Source of the DNA: Phycisphaerales bacterium
GTDB lineage: Bacteria > Planctomycetota > Phycisphaerae > Phycisphaerales > UBA1924
DNA: 32,273 nucleotides
Reading direction: 5' to 3'
NCBI GenBank assembly: GCA_016793015.1
Contig: JAEUJD010000095.1
Location: forward strand, 1-32,273
Position 1 is the first letter of the stretch. Each line of letters begins with the position of its first letter. The position numbers were made by a program, and so were the translations under genes. A model generated the notes under the pieces. It was not told the DNA's origin and ran no database searches. It saw only the letters and a list, made by a program, of their open reading frames with translations. Below are positions 1 to 9,199 of this stretch, piece after piece.

Positions 1-1
1 C

Positions 2-61
2 AGCAAACAGGGCAAATCGAAAGAGCTGAAAAGCTCGTCGGCTGTCCCTTCGCTCGGTTGA
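2..61 (+). CDS. possible 3' end of an upstream reading frame, Lys-rich
   Basis: An open frame enters from the left edge and ends at TGA 59-61, reading SKQGKSKELKSSSAVPSLG. Four of its first nine codons are AAA (Lys). It may be the basic C-terminal tail of an upstream protein or the end of a short leader ORF for the lys operon; the start lies outside the window. A 5-bp hairpin with a GAAA loop (23-36) lies over the Lys codons. Another frame is open to 72, so coding status is uncertain. Confidence 0.25.
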   Translation, partial: SKQGKSKELKSSSAVPSLG

Positions 62-87
62 GATCCCCCTGATCCACTGATCGTTCC

Positions 88-122
88 CGGGCCGGCCGAC
101 AAGGCTGGCCCGCACTGCTTTT
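88..122 (+). terminator. first of two tandem terminator-like hairpins
   Basis: A 10-bp stem (88-97 with 103-112, one G-T pair, loop GACAA) is followed after six bases by TTTT (119-122). It probably ends the transcript arriving from the left. Bases 103-107 (GGCTG) can also pair with 124-128 (CAGCC) in the next hairpin, so the two structures could compete. Confidence 0.6.
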
Positions 123-123
123 G

Positions 124-152
124 CAGCCGCGGGTTTCCCCCGCGGCTGTTTT
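124..152 (+). terminator. second tandem terminator-like hairpin, just before lysW
   Basis: A perfect 10-bp GC-rich stem (124-133 with 139-148, 5-nt loop) is followed directly by TTTT (149-152), a textbook intrinsic terminator. Only 41 bases separate it from the lysW start and I see no clear promoter in them. It is therefore either the end of the upstream gene with a cryptic lysW promoter, or a transcription-control element in the lysW leader. Confidence 0.7.
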
Positions 153-193
153 CGTTTCCAACCCCACTCACCCCACTTTTCAGGAGCCTCCCA

Positions 194-394
194 ATGTCCG
201 CGACCCCAACAACCCCAACCACAACTGCCGCCTGCACCTGCCCCGAATGCGAAGCCAGCGTCCCCTTCGCGCGTCGCCCGCTGCAAGGTGAAGTCGTCCG
301 CTGCCCCGACTGCAACGCCGAACTCGAAGTGACCGCTCTCGACCCCGTCACCCTCGAACTCGCCCCCGAAGTCCAGGAAGACTGGGGCGAGTAA
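194..394 (+). CDS. lysW: LysW amino-group carrier protein
   Basis: Small acidic carrier protein of 66 aa. In the family, the gamma-carboxyl of its C-terminal Glu is linked to the amino group of alpha-aminoadipate (or glutamate), and the substrate stays attached while LysZ, LysY and the aminotransferase work on it. Two CxxC pairs (CPEC at about 16-19, CPDC at about 37-40) form the zinc knuckle, and the protein ends in the hallmark EDWGE with the terminal Glu intact. An N-terminal Thr/Pro stretch precedes the core. AGGAG at 182-186 supports the ATG. It heads the lysW-X-Y-Z-K cluster; its acidic surface is expected to dock the basic faces of the partner enzymes. Confidence 0.93.
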   Translation: MSATPTTPTTTAACTCPECEASVPFARRPLQGEVVRCPDCNAELEVTALDPVTLELAPEVQEDWGE

Positions 395-412
395 TTCCAA
401 CTGCCTTTCACT

Positions 413-498
413 CGATGCCCTGATGCCTTCTGCCTCGATGCCTTCTTGTCTTTCAAACCCTCTTTTGCCTTTCTCCGTGTTCTCTGTGCTCTCTGTGG
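413..498 (+). repeat. short direct repeats in the lysW-lysX spacer
   Basis: The 134-base spacer is pyrimidine-rich and repetitive. GATGCCTTCT occurs at 422-431 and 437-446, with a partial copy (CGATGCC) at 413-419. Three tandem 9-mers follow at 472-498 (TCTCCGTGT, TCTCTGTGC, TCTCTGTGG). No gene is convincing here. It could be a dispersed intergenic repeat or simply a non-coding spacer. Confidence 0.55.
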
Positions 499-528
499 TG
501 AATCTCTTCTGTCTTCCTCGGAGCAACC

Positions 529-1461
529 ATGCGCGTCGGCCTCCTTTATTCCCGCGTTCGTGTCGAAGAGCGCCTTCTCATCGAAGAACTCGAACGAAGA
601 GGCATCGAGCTCGAACTGCTCGATGTCAACAAGTTCCAGGCCGAGATCCACGATCCGACGCCTTGGCAACGCTTCGATGCAGTCTTCGAACGCTGCGTGA
701 GTCAGACGCAGGCCGTCACCGCGGTGCGCGTGCTTGAGTCGTTCGGCATTCCCTGCATCAACTCGAGCGCCGTCATCGAAGCTTGCGGCGACAAGCTCAC
801 AACTTCGCTGATTCTCGCCCGCAACGGAATCGCAACGCCTCGCGTACGCGTCGCGCTCGACCCAGAAACCGCGCTCGAAGCAATCGAGACGATGGGCTAC
901 CCGGTTGTCCTGAAGCCCGCGGTCGGCTCGTGGGGCCGGTTGCTCGCTCGGGTGAATGACCGCGATGCCGCGGAAGCGATCGTGGAACACAAGTCCACGC
1001 TCGGTTCGGTGCAGCACGGCGTGTTCTACATTCAGGAGCACGTGAACAAGCCGGGGCGCGACTTGCGGGTGTTCGTGATCGGAACCAGCCCGATCGCCGC
1101 GATCGAGCGGCGCAGCGAGCATTGGATCACCAACACGGCGCGAGGCGGACAGGCCGCGGGATTCCGCATCACGCCGGAGATCGATGATCTCTGCCGGCGC
1201 ACGGCTCGCGCAATGGCCGGACAAGCAGGCGCTCTGCTCGCGATCGACCTCCTCGAAACCGAAGATGGCCGCGCACTCGTCAGCGAAGTGAATCACACGA
1301 TGGAGTTCCGCAATTCGATCGCGACGACCGGCGTCGATATCCCGGCTCGCATGGTTGATTACGTTCTCGGAATCGCCGAACGCCGCAGCCTGAACCGTGC
1401 TTCGCAGGCCGCTGCCATCGCCCCCACTTCCTTTACATCTGGCCCTGTGGGGGTTGCATGA
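529..1461 (+). CDS. lysX: LysX/ArgX-type LysW ligase (ATP-grasp)
   Basis: RimK-family ATP-grasp enzyme of 310 aa that ligates alpha-aminoadipate (LysX) or glutamate (ArgX) to the C-terminal Glu of LysW using ATP. Visible family blocks are INSSAVIEACGDKL, the ATP-grasp strand YPVVLKPAVGSWGRL, FYIQEHVNKPGRDLRVFVIG, WITNTARGGQA and the metal-binding segment EVNHTMEFRNSIATTGVDIP. CGGAG at 519-523 supports the ATG. The stop overlaps the lysY start (ATGA). The segment after RGGQA reads AGF, unlike the ENC I remember for the Thermus LysX, so aminoadipate versus glutamate preference is open. LysX-type assignment is firm; the substrate is not. Confidence 0.9.
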   Translation: MRVGLLYSRVRVEERLLIEELERRGIELELLDVNKFQAEIHDPTPWQRFDAVFERCVSQTQAVTAVRVLESFGIPCINSSAVIEACGDKLTTSLILARNGIATPRVRVALDPETALEAIETMGYPVVLKPAVGSWGRLLARVNDRDAAEAIVEHKSTLGSVQHGVFYIQEHVNKPGRDLRVFVIGTSPIAAIERRSEHWITNTARGGQAAGFRITPEIDDLCRRTARAMAGQAGALLAIDLLETEDGRALVSEVNHTMEFRNSIATTGVDIPARMVDYVLGIAERRSLNRASQAAAIAPTSFTSGPVGVA

Positions 1462-2504
1462 GTTCGCCTTTGCGAGTTTCGATTGTCGGCGGTTCGGGCT
1501 ACGGAGGAGGCGAAGTCCTTCGCCTGCTGCTCGACCATCCGGGCGTGACTGTTTCACAGATCACCTCCCGTCAGCAAGCCGGTAACTACGTCTACAGCAC
1601 GCATCCGAATCTGCGTGGCCGCACGACGCTCCAGTTCACGACGCCGGATCAGCTTGAACCGTGCGATGTGCTGTTTCTGTGCATGCCGCACGGCGAGGCG
1701 AGTGGGCAGATCGAGCGGTACACAACGCTCGCTCACCGCGTGATCGATCTCTCGGCCGACTTCCGGCTGCGCGACGCGGCGCAGTACCAGCGCTGGTACG
1801 ACGCCCCCCACGCGCAGCCTGCGTGGCTCGATCGCTTTGTCTACGGACTTCCGGAATTGCGCCGCACGCAGCTGACCGGCGCGCGCCTCGCCAGCGGCGT
1901 GGGCTGCAATGCGACCGCGATCAACCTCGCGTTGCTTCCGCTCGCGAAGGCCGGACTCATCAAGTCGGTTGTGGCCGACCTCAAGGTCGGTTCGTCGGAA
2001 GCGGGAAACGCCTCTTCGCCGTCGAGCCATCATCCGGAGCGCTCCGGCAGCGTGCGCTCGTTCGCGCCGACCGGCCACCGGCATCAGGCAGAAGTAAAGC
2101 AGGAACTGATGGATGTCCACGGCGCGTTTGACCTGCACATGAGCATCACATCTGTGGAGTTGGTGCGCGGCGTGCTCTGCACGGCCCACATCACGCCGAC
2201 CCAGAAGCTTGAGGAGAAGGCGCTCTGGAAGCTGTTTCGCGAAACCTATCGAAGCGAGCCTTTCGTGCGTCTGGTCAAGGACCGCTCCGGCATCCACCGC
2301 TATCCCGAACCCAAGATTCTCGCGGGCACCAACTACTGCGATGTCGGTTTCGAGTGCGACCCGCACTCCGACCGCATCGTCGTCCTCTCGGCAATCGACA
2401 ACCTCATGAAGGGCGCTGCCGGCTCCGCCGTGCAGTGCATGAACCTCATGTGCGGCTTCGAAGAAACACAGGGACTCAGGTTCCCCGGCCTCCATCCGAT
2501 CTAA
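1458..2504 (+). CDS. lysY: LysY/ArgC-type LysW-aminoadipyl-phosphate reductase
   Basis: NADPH-dependent reductase of 348 aa that turns the LysW-bound acyl phosphate made by LysZ into the semialdehyde. The Rossmann motif VGGSGYGGGEVLRLLL opens the protein. The catalytic Cys is at about residue 150 in GVGCNATAIN. The block HPERSGSVRSFAPTGHRHQAE is typical of the LysY branch of the ArgC family, and the segment GTNYCDVGF lies near the C-terminus. It starts on the ATGA overlap with lysX and ends 15 bases before lysZ. The length is normal. It could act in lysine synthesis, arginine synthesis or both. Confidence 0.92.
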   Translation: MSSPLRVSIVGGSGYGGGEVLRLLLDHPGVTVSQITSRQQAGNYVYSTHPNLRGRTTLQFTTPDQLEPCDVLFLCMPHGEASGQIERYTTLAHRVIDLSADFRLRDAAQYQRWYDAPHAQPAWLDRFVYGLPELRRTQLTGARLASGVGCNATAINLALLPLAKAGLIKSVVADLKVGSSEAGNASSPSSHHPERSGSVRSFAPTGHRHQAEVKQELMDVHGAFDLHMSITSVELVRGVLCTAHITPTQKLEEKALWKLFRETYRSEPFVRLVKDRSGIHRYPEPKILAGTNYCDVGFECDPHSDRIVVLSAIDNLMKGAAGSAVQCMNLMCGFEETQGLRFPGLHPI

Positions 2505-2519
2505 ACCCCGATCACACTT

Positions 2520-3347
2520 ATGACAACCACCCATCCATACGAAGTTTCCGTCGTCAAGCTTGGCGGCAGCGTCGGCAAGAACCCCGCAGCATTCTGCCGC
2601 GACGCGGCAGAACTGCTCGGCCGAGGCCAGCGCATTGTCATCGTGCACGGCGGATCCGAGCACACCAACGAACTCGCCGAAGCGCTCGGCCATCCCTCGC
2701 AGTTCATCACCAGCCCCAGCGGACACACGAGCCGGCGCACCGACCGGCGCACGCTCGAGATCATGCAGATGGCCTGCCGCGGGCTGTTCAATCAGCAGAT
2801 TGTCGAGCAGTTGCAGCGTCATGGTGTTCGCGCCATCGGATTGTCGGGAATGGATGGAGGCATCTGGCGGGGCGAGCGCAAGGCCGCGATCCGCGCGGTC
2901 GTTGATGGACGCGTGACGGTGGTTCGTGACGATTTCACCGGCGCGGTGAGCGAAGTGAACGTTTGCTTGCTTCGCACACTTCTCGATGCGGGGCTTACCC
3001 CAGTTCTTTCGCCACCCGCCGTGAGTTTCGGCGGGGAACCGATCAATGTCGATGCAGACCGCGCCGCCGCGATGACGGCCGCGGCGCTCGGTGCCCGTAA
3101 CTTGCTCCTTCTCAGCAATGTGCCCGGACTGCTCGCCAAGTTCCCGGATGAGTCGTCTCTGATCGACCGCCTTCCGAAGTCGCAGATCGAAGCCGCACAA
3201 TCCGCGGCACAAGGCCGCATGAAGAAGAAGGTCCTCGGCGCCAGTGAAGCTCTGCAAGGCGGAGTCCGCCGCGTAGTCATCGGCGATGCACGGCGACGCA
3301 GCCCGATCACCGAAGCACTACTCGGCGTGGGAACTGTCATCGAATGA
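2520..3347 (+). CDS. lysZ: LysZ/ArgB-type LysW-aminoadipate kinase
   Basis: Amino-acid kinase of 275 aa that phosphorylates the delta/gamma carboxyl of LysW-bound aminoadipate or glutamate. The N-terminal [10 protein letters not shown] and [18 protein letters not shown] are the nucleotide and substrate loops. [17 protein letters not shown] and [10 protein letters not shown] resemble LysZ more than classical N-acetylglutamate kinases. The C-terminal half has [10 protein letters not shown] and [11 protein letters not shown], followed by a Lys-rich ATP-binding segment (MKKKVLGA). Its stop overlaps lysK by four bases (ATGA), so the two are probably translationally coupled. Confidence 0.92.
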   Translation: MTTTHPYEVSVVKLGGSVGKNPAAFCRDAAELLGRGQRIVIVHGGSEHTNELAEALGHPSQFITSPSGHTSRRTDRRTLEIMQMACRGLFNQQIVEQLQRHGVRAIGLSGMDGGIWRGERKAAIRAVVDGRVTVVRDDFTGAVSEVNVCLLRTLLDAGLTPVLSPPAVSFGGEPINVDADRAAAMTAAALGARNLLLLSNVPGLLAKFPDESSLIDRLPKSQIEAAQSAAQGRMKKKVLGASEALQGGVRRVVIGDARRRSPITEALLGVGTVIE

Positions 3348-4468
3348 GCGACACTTTGGCTCAATCCGATGCTGTCACCGTCTCCGACGCGCAAGCGACG
3401 CAGTTGCTGATCGATCTCGTCTCGACGCTAAGCCTCAGCATGCACGAGCGTGTGTGCGTGGAACTGCTCGTGACGCGAATGGCAGCACTGGGACTCGAGT
3501 CGATGGTCGATGCCAGCGGCAGCGCGGTTGGTACTCGAGGTGATTCGTCGCCCAGCACAAAGGAGATCGTCCTGCTCGGGCATATCGACACTGTGCCCGG
3601 TGTCGTACCGGTGCGGCAAGAGGGCGATGTCTTCTACGGCCGGGGCAGCGTCGATGCAAAGGGTCCGCTTGCGGCGTTCACGATCGCGGCGGCGCGTGCC
3701 TCGTTGCCTGCCGGAGTCCGCGTACGCGTAATCGGTGCGGTCGAAGAAGAGGCGGCTACTTCGAAGGGTGCTCGGTTCGCAGCAGCGAACTACCGCGTGG
3801 ACGCGTGCATCATCGGGGAGCCGAGTGGCGTCGAGGGTGTCACGCTCGGATACAAGGGCCGCTTGATCGCGAAGTTGGATCTGGAAACCGATTCGTCGCA
3901 CTCGGCTGGCCCCGAAGCAACTGCCGCCGAACTCGCATTCGAAGTCTGGTCGCGCATCCGTGCCGCGTGCGACGCTCGAACGGCTGGTGCGAAGCGGGTG
4001 TTCGATCAGGTGCAATCGCGTCTGCGCTCGATTCATTCGGATCACGACGGACTCGCCGATCGCGCAGCATTGACGATCGGGTTCCGCATTCCGCCGGGCG
4101 TGACGCCGGCGGAACTGGAAACGATCTGCGCGGAGGTCACCGCGAGCATCAACGCTCGGACGAGTTGGCACTTTGCTGGACATGAAGTAGCGCATGTAGC
4201 GGACAGAAGTAATGTGATTGCGAGAGCACTGACGGGTGCGATTCGGGCGGAACAATTGACGCCAGCGCCGAAGCTGAAGACTGGGACATCCGACATGAAT
4301 GTGGTTGGGCCGGTCTGGAATTGCCCGATCGCGGCGTATGGACCGGGCGATAGCTCGCTCGATCACACGCCCAACGAGCACATTCGCATTTCCGAATTCC
4401 TCGCGTCGATTCGAATCCTGACAAGGGCGATCGAAGGCATCGCGACAGAGCTCGCCACCTCAGAATAA
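3344..4468 (+). CDS. lysK: LysK-type LysW-lysine/ornithine hydrolase (M20 peptidase)
   Basis: Zinc or cobalt carboxypeptidase of the M20 family, 374 aa, that releases lysine (or ornithine) from LysW in the last step. Metal ligands and catalytic residues are visible in [10 protein letters not shown] (His, Asp), [15 protein letters not shown] (bridging Asp), [14 protein letters not shown] (Glu pair), IIGEPSG (Glu) and the C-terminal [11 protein letters not shown] (His). [12 protein letters not shown] is a LysK-like substrate segment. It is the last gene of the cluster; the next gene is convergent after 42 bases without an obvious terminator. The LysJ aminotransferase is absent here and must be supplied elsewhere. 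Confidence 0.9.
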   Translation: MSDTLAQSDAVTVSDAQATQLLIDLVSTLSLSMHERVCVELLVTRMAALGLESMVDASGSAVGTRGDSSPSTKEIVLLGHIDTVPGVVPVRQEGDVFYGRGSVDAKGPLAAFTIAAARASLPAGVRVRVIGAVEEEAATSKGARFAAANYRVDACIIGEPSGVEGVTLGYKGRLIAKLDLETDSSHSAGPEATAAELAFEVWSRIRAACDARTAGAKRVFDQVQSRLRSIHSDHDGLADRAALTIGFRIPPGVTPAELETICAEVTASINARTSWHFAGHEVAHVADRSNVIARALTGAIRAEQLTPAPKLKTGTSDMNVVGPVWNCPIAAYGPGDSSLDHTPNEHIRISEFLASIRILTRAIEGIATELATSE

Positions 4469-4510
4469 TTTGATGACGTTTCGAAGGCGCTGCGGGCAAC
4501 CGGCATCGAG

Positions 4511-6466
4511 CTAGTGCGATTTCGATGCGATCCGAACCTTGAGCCGCTCGAGCTTGGCGCGGTCGGCTTCGGTCAACGTAGGCGCCATCGAGGTCTCGAT
4601 CAGCGACGCGATCTGCGCGGCTTGTGCCTGATCCGCACAAAGTTCAAGCCCGCGAAGCCACACCTCGGGCTTGGCATCCATCTGGCGTGCCTGATCGAGC
4701 CGATTGACACCGATGAACGAGATCGCCTTGAGATCGCGCAGCCGAGTCGCCGGAATGAACTCTTCAATCTCGGGCAACGCTTCGAGAGCGGAAAGCGCCT
4801 CCCCGTACTTCCCAAGTTCGATGCGAAGCTCCGCCAGCTCGACCAGCGCCTCGGCGGTATAGGAAAGCCGGGCAGGCTCCGTTCGTTCCGACATCACACG
4901 CCGCGGGTCTGCGAGCGTCGCGAGGATCGCTTCGCGCAGCGCCGGATCCGCGCGCAATCGGCGGCTGGCATCGAGAATCTCATCCTCGTTCAGCACCGAT
5001 GCGACAATTGTCAGTGCCTGGCGGCGCTGATCCGGAACCTTGCGTGTCGCTTCTTCAATTGCCGCGAAATTCGCCACGGTCGGTGCGATCGTGATCACGC
5101 CCCGCACCGCAACATCGATGAGCAGCGGATCTTCTCGTGCCGCGGCAAGGATTCGCGCGAGAAATTCTGGAGACCCTACAAGCGCTTCGGCCGTCGCCAG
5201 CCTCTGAGCCGGGTTCTTTGAGCCCAGCAGGACCACGATGGCATCGAGATCCGACTGGTCCCCCAGCTCCGCACGCAGCCGGCAGCCCGAGCCGTTCAGA
5301 TCGCCCAGGCTGACGGTTCGGACAGCGTCGAGAACCCGCCTTGACGCCGCTTCGGAGCGGAGCATGCCTCCGCGATACAAGGCCCACGATGCATCCAGCG
5401 AGGCATCGCGCAGCGCCGTGCCCGAATGAGTCCACACCGCCGGGTCGACCCAGCCGAGGACCGATTCTTCGATCTCGATGCTCGGCCACCGGGCCGCGGC
5501 ATTCAACAACGCTGCAGCCGTCGCCGGCACACGCTCGTGATCGAGCGCATCGCGCACGGCCTTGTCCGCGCCATCCGGCGCGAGATTGGCAATCAGCAGG
5601 GCCGCCTGTTCACGGATCGCGGGGTCGGTCGAACCAAGCAGAGTAAGAATCTGGATGCCCATCTTTGCGTCGGGCCGATTGCCCGCGGAAAGCTCGCGTG
5701 AGATCAGTTCGAGCCCGAGCAGATTCACACACGGGAGTGAATCGCTCACCATCGAAGTAATCAAAGGCCAGCGCTTCTCGGTCGGTGTCGCGAGATGCAG
5801 GCTTCGAAGCGTTTCAAGCAATCGCGCCTGGATGAGGACTCTTTGCTCACTCTCCCGGTCGGCCTTCGCGGCGTGCGCGATGATCGAACTCGCACGCCAG
5901 GCCTCTTCGGTGGGGAGACCGCTCAAAAGGTCCCGCCATTTGGCCGGATCATCACCGAGATCGTCGCGGCCGGATTGCCGCCGAAGAGCATCGATTGCCG
6001 CCCGGCGCAGCGTTGTGTCGGCGCTCGGGATATCGAGCAGTGAGACCAGATACTGGGCCGCGGCACGTTCGCGGATCGATGAAATCGCGCGGAGCATCGC
6101 ACCCTTTTGCGTCGCGGGCAGTGAATTGCAGGCGGCGATAAGGTCGGGCAGGAGTTCGGCCCGCACCGACGAAGCCGACCCGATTGCATCAACGATCTCG
6201 CGAAAGCCGTCCGAATCCGGTGGCAACGAGAGCAGGCGACGGATTTCGGCATCGGAGTCCGCCCCGGCGGATCGTGCCACGAGCGCCTGTGTGCCGGGTT
6301 TCTCGGCTCCAGATTCCCCCGAATCCGCCGCGTCGCCTGCCGGCCTCGCGTCCGGCTGCCCGGCGCGCGCCTCAACCGGCCCGGCTTGCAAGGCCATGGC
6401 ATACACCAATACGGAAATGAACCAACCACGACGCACGGGAAACAGCTCCGGCGACTCCGCATTCAT
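4511..6466 (-). CDS. exported HEAT/TPR-repeat protein, function unknown
   Basis: A 651-aa protein with a hydrophobic N-terminal segment (about residues 14-32, GWFISVLVYAMALQAGPVEA) that looks like an uncleaved anchor or a signal peptide ending at ARA. Helical repeats follow: HEAT-like units around ISSIRERAAAQYLVSLL, LLGSTDPAIREQAALLIANL and VLLGSKNPAQRLATAEALV, then a TPR-like pair near the C-terminus (LVELAELRIELGKYGEALSALEAL). No catalytic motif is seen. The ATG at 6464-6466 has no strong ribosome-binding site. It lies 101 bases downstream of trpB on the same strand but behind a possible terminator. Probably a periplasmic or membrane scaffold; the role is unknown. Confidence 0.75.
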   Translation of the reverse strand: MNAESPELFPVRRGWFISVLVYAMALQAGPVEARAGQPDARPAGDAADSGESGAEKPGTQALVARSAGADSDAEIRRLLSLPPDSDGFREIVDAIGSASSVRAELLPDLIAACNSLPATQKGAMLRAISSIRERAAAQYLVSLLDIPSADTTLRRAAIDALRRQSGRDDLGDDPAKWRDLLSGLPTEEAWRASSIIAHAAKADRESEQRVLIQARLLETLRSLHLATPTEKRWPLITSMVSDSLPCVNLLGLELISRELSAGNRPDAKMGIQILTLLGSTDPAIREQAALLIANLAPDGADKAVRDALDHERVPATAAALLNAAARWPSIEIEESVLGWVDPAVWTHSGTALRDASLDASWALYRGGMLRSEAASRRVLDAVRTVSLGDLNGSGCRLRAELGDQSDLDAIVVLLGSKNPAQRLATAEALVGSPEFLARILAAAREDPLLIDVAVRGVITIAPTVANFAAIEEATRKVPDQRRQALTIVASVLNEDEILDASRRLRADPALREAILATLADPRRVMSERTEPARLSYTAEALVELAELRIELGKYGEALSALEALPEIEEFIPATRLRDLKAISFIGVNRLDQARQMDAKPEVWLRGLELCADQAQAAQIASLIETSMAPTLTEADRAKLERLKVRIASKSH

Positions 6467-6539
6467 CTATCAATCCGACAGGTTCTTGGATCCTACCGCG
6501 CTCGATGAGGGATCGGTTCGGCAAAGTTCCAAGTTACGA

Positions 6540-6564
6540 CAAAAAGGGACGCCGCAAAAGCGTC
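6540..6564 (-). terminator. weak intrinsic terminator after trpB
   Basis: Read on the minus strand just after the trpB stop, a 5-bp stem (6564-6560 with 6552-6548) is followed by CC and five T (6545-6541). The stem is short, so efficiency is uncertain. Confidence 0.45.
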
Positions 6565-6567
6565 GAC

Positions 6568-7845
6568 TCACGTCCGCTCGTTCCGTAGCGCGATCAATCG
6601 CGATGCTTCTTCCACATCCTTGTCGCCCCGCCCGGAGCAACACACCAGCACGTGCTGATCCGCCTTCATCGTGGACGCCAGTCGCACAGCTTCCGAGATC
6701 GCGTGGGAAGTTTCGAGGGCGGGGATGATGCCCTCGGTCTGGGCGAGGAGCGTGAACGCTTCGAGGGCCTGCTCATCGCTCGCGGCGGTGTACGTGACGC
6801 GCCCCGAGTCCTTCCAGAACGAGTGCTCCGGCCCAACGCCCGGATAATCCAGGCCCGCGGAACAGGAATGCACATCGGCAGTCTGCCCGTTCTGGTCCTG
6901 AAGCACGTACGAGAGCGTCCCGTGGAGGACACCGGGAGTCCCCATCGAAAGGGTTGCCGCGTGCTGCCCGGGCGAACGCGATCGACCACCGGCTTCGACG
7001 CCGATCAACTGCACCTTGGAATCGTCCACGAACGGATAAAAGATGCCCGCGGCGTTGGAGCCCCCGCCCACGCACGCCACGATCGAGTCGGGCAAGCGCC
7101 CCATGTAGCGGAGGCACTGTGCCTTGGCTTCGGTGCCGATGATCGACTGGAAATCTCGGACGATCATCGGGAACGGGTGCGGCCCCACCACCGAGCCGAT
7201 GATGTAGTGGGTGCCTTCGACCGAGCCCATCCAGTCTCGCATGGCCTCGTTGGTGGCGTCCTTAAGGGTCCGGGAGCCCGATTCGACTTCGATCACGCGG
7301 GCGCCGAGCATCCGCATACGGATCACGTTGAGCTTCTGACGCCGAACATCTTCCGATCCCATATAGACATCGCATTGGAGGCCCAGGTGTGCCGCGGCCG
7401 TGGCAGAGGCGACGCCGTGCTGGCCCGCGCCGGTCTCCGCGATGATGCGTTTTTTGCCCATCCGCCTGGCGAGCAGGGCCTGACCGAGCGTGTTGTTGAT
7501 CTTGTGCGCGCCGGTGTGAGCCAGGTCCTCCCGCTTGAGCCAGATGGTGGCGGCCTGGCCGTTGTTGCCGCTCTTCCTGGAGAGTTCGGCGGAATGCGCC
7601 GTCAGGCGAGAGGCCTTGTACAGCGGGGTCGGCCGGCCGACGAGGGTTGCGAAGAGGCCGCGAAGTTCGTCCCAGAAATCACGATCCTGGCGGACGGATT
7701 CGTAGACCTGCTCGAGCTGCGCGAGCGCGGCCATAAGCGTTTCCGGAACATACTGGCCGCCGAACGCGCCGAAGCGGCCCTCGGGAGAGGGGACATCGCT
7801 CAACTTGGCGGGCGGGGCCTTGGGGTCGGCTTGAAACGTGGTCAT
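6568..7845 (-). CDS. trpB: tryptophan synthase beta chain
   Basis: PLP enzyme of 425 aa that condenses indole with L-serine to give tryptophan, normally as the beta2 core of the alpha2beta2 complex. Visible motifs are [23 protein letters not shown], the PLP lysine K115 in [20 protein letters not shown], the phosphate loop GGGSNA, and the C-terminal GRGDKD. This is the TrpB1 type, which normally pairs with TrpA. The length is slightly above usual because of an 18-25 residue N-terminal extension. No trpA or other trp gene is adjacent. It starts 8 bases after the MFS transporter stop, so the two are probably cotranscribed. Confidence 0.96.
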   Translation of the reverse strand: MTTFQADPKAPPAKLSDVPSPEGRFGAFGGQYVPETLMAALAQLEQVYESVRQDRDFWDELRGLFATLVGRPTPLYKASRLTAHSAELSRKSGNNGQAATIWLKREDLAHTGAHKINNTLGQALLARRMGKKRIIAETGAGQHGVASATAAAHLGLQCDVYMGSEDVRRQKLNVIRMRMLGARVIEVESGSRTLKDATNEAMRDWMGSVEGTHYIIGSVVGPHPFPMIVRDFQSIIGTEAKAQCLRYMGRLPDSIVACVGGGSNAAGIFYPFVDDSKVQLIGVEAGGRSRSPGQHAATLSMGTPGVLHGTLSYVLQDQNGQTADVHSCSAGLDYPGVGPEHSFWKDSGRVTYTAASDEQALEAFTLLAQTEGIIPALETSHAISEAVRLASTMKADQHVLVCCSGRGDKDVEEASRLIALRNERT

Positions 7846-7853
7846 ACCCGAGT

Positions 7854-9191
7854 TTAGGTCGTGGACCGCGGATTGCTCGCGAAGCGGGTGGGCGCGAGTT
7901 CGGTGTCGCGTTTGAGGAAGGCAGCGCCCCAGATCCAGAGTGCCCCGGAGAGCAGGATCATGGCGCCGACGATGAGGAAACCAAGCGTCATATCGCCCGC
8001 AGGGTTCGACGGGGACTTGGTCAGGTCGGTTACCCAGCCAATCACCGGGGGGCTGATCGCATCGCCGAAGGTGTGGATGAAGAAGATAGAGAGGGCGAAA
8101 CCGGTGGCCCGGATGGATGGATGGGTGACGTTGGCGAGAATCGCATTGCTCGGGCCGGTCGAAAGGAAGAGGAAGAAGATCGCCATGAAGATGAAGCCAT
8201 ACGCCATCGGCATGGGTGCGTAAAGCGATGCGAGGAAGAAGGGGAAGCCCACCAGCATGCCGACGCCCGAAACCAGGAAGTAGGAACCGCTGTAGCGGGC
8301 ACGCAGGCGGTCGCCGAGCCAGCCTCCGATGAGGGTGGCGCTCAGGCCCGCGACGACCGTGATCCCCCCGAACATGAGATTGACGTGCCCGAGATCTTTC
8401 TGTCCGCGATGTTCGTGGAGGAAGGTGGGCATCCAGAAGGAGATGCCGCCAATCGCAAACGTGAACGCCGTCATGCCAGCGACTGCAAGGACGTACGAAG
8501 GAGTTCGGGCCAACGTCGCGTAATCACGAAGTCCGGCGCGATGGTGTGTCGCGCCGTCGGAGATGCCGCGGGGCGGGTCCTTCATCAGGAAGCACATCGC
8601 GCCGAGCGCGAGGCCAGGCGGGAGCGTGAGCAGAAACGCCCAGTGCCACGTCGTGTACTTGGTAACGAGGCCACCCATGACGAATCCGAGTGCGCTGCCG
8701 ACAGGGATCGCGGCGTAGAACCAGGCGAGCACCGCACCCCGGCGCTGCACCGGGAACAAATCTGAAATGAGCGTCGGCGCCGTTGGCCCGTACGCGGCTT
8801 CACCGATTCCCACCAGAACGCGCATGAGAAGCATGGCGAGCCAGGCGGTGGCGATTCCGCTGCCACCGGAAGCGAGCGACCAGACGGTGACGCCGATGCC
8901 GACGATCGCCCATCGCTTCCAGCGGTCGGCAAGCCAGCCGAAGACCGGGGCCGCGATCATGTACGACACCAGAAACGCCGTCGCGAGAAGGCCCATCCGG
9001 AGACCGGCGGTCTTGTCGTCCGCCGCGCCCTTTGGAAAGAACTCGGCCCGGATCAGTGGCTCGACTGCCGCCAGCACATAGCGATCGATGTAGTTGAAAA
9101 GGTTGATGAGCAGCAGGAGCGCGACGGAAAGCATCGCGACCCTGGAAGATGCCCGGGGCGGAGAATCTGAATTTGGAGCCGACTCGCTCAT
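7854..9191 (-). CDS. MFS transporter, Spinster-like
   Basis: Integral membrane transporter of 445 aa with about twelve hydrophobic segments. The first helix carries [15 protein letters not shown], typical of the Spinster/organic-anion branch of the major facilitator superfamily. The loop 2-3 signature appears as [14 protein letters not shown], and helix 4-5 as [21 protein letters not shown]. The chosen start ([13 protein letters not shown] complement at 9189-9191) leaves a short polar N-terminus; a start 15 codons upstream would add a Cys/His-rich stretch unlike the family. Substrate unknown. Adjacency to trpB could hint at an aromatic compound but is weak evidence. Confidence 0.88.
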   Translation of the reverse strand: MSESAPNSDSPPRASSRVAMLSVALLLLINLFNYIDRYVLAAVEPLIRAEFFPKGAADDKTAGLRMGLLATAFLVSYMIAAPVFGWLADRWKRWAIVGIGVTVWSLASGGSGIATAWLAMLLMRVLVGIGEAAYGPTAPTLISDLFPVQRRGAVLAWFYAAIPVGSALGFVMGGLVTKYTTWHWAFLLTLPPGLALGAMCFLMKDPPRGISDGATHHRAGLRDYATLARTPSYVLAVAGMTAFTFAIGGISFWMPTFLHEHRGQKDLGHVNLMFGGITVVAGLSATLIGGWLGDRLRARYSGSYFLVSGVGMLVGFPFFLASLYAPMPMAYGFIFMAIFFLFLSTGPSNAILANVTHPSIRATGFALSIFFIHTFGDAISPPVIGWVTDLTKSPSNPAGDMTLGFLIVGAMILLSGALWIWGAAFLKRDTELAPTRFASNPRSTT

Positions 9192-9199
9192 GATCGGAG

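Noticed and set aside
1554-3257. Long open frame (567 codons) on the minus strand opposite lysY and lysZ
   Set aside because: It runs antisense to two clear enzymes, is rich in Arg/His/Ala without domains, and arises from GC-biased third positions.
5562-6728. 388-codon plus-strand frame across the HEAT gene and the trpB end
   Set aside because: Ser/Arg-rich shadow of the minus-strand HEAT protein; no motif or ribosome-binding site.
6652-7857. 401-codon plus-strand frame opposite trpB
   Set aside because: Exact antisense of a conserved trpB; no domain.
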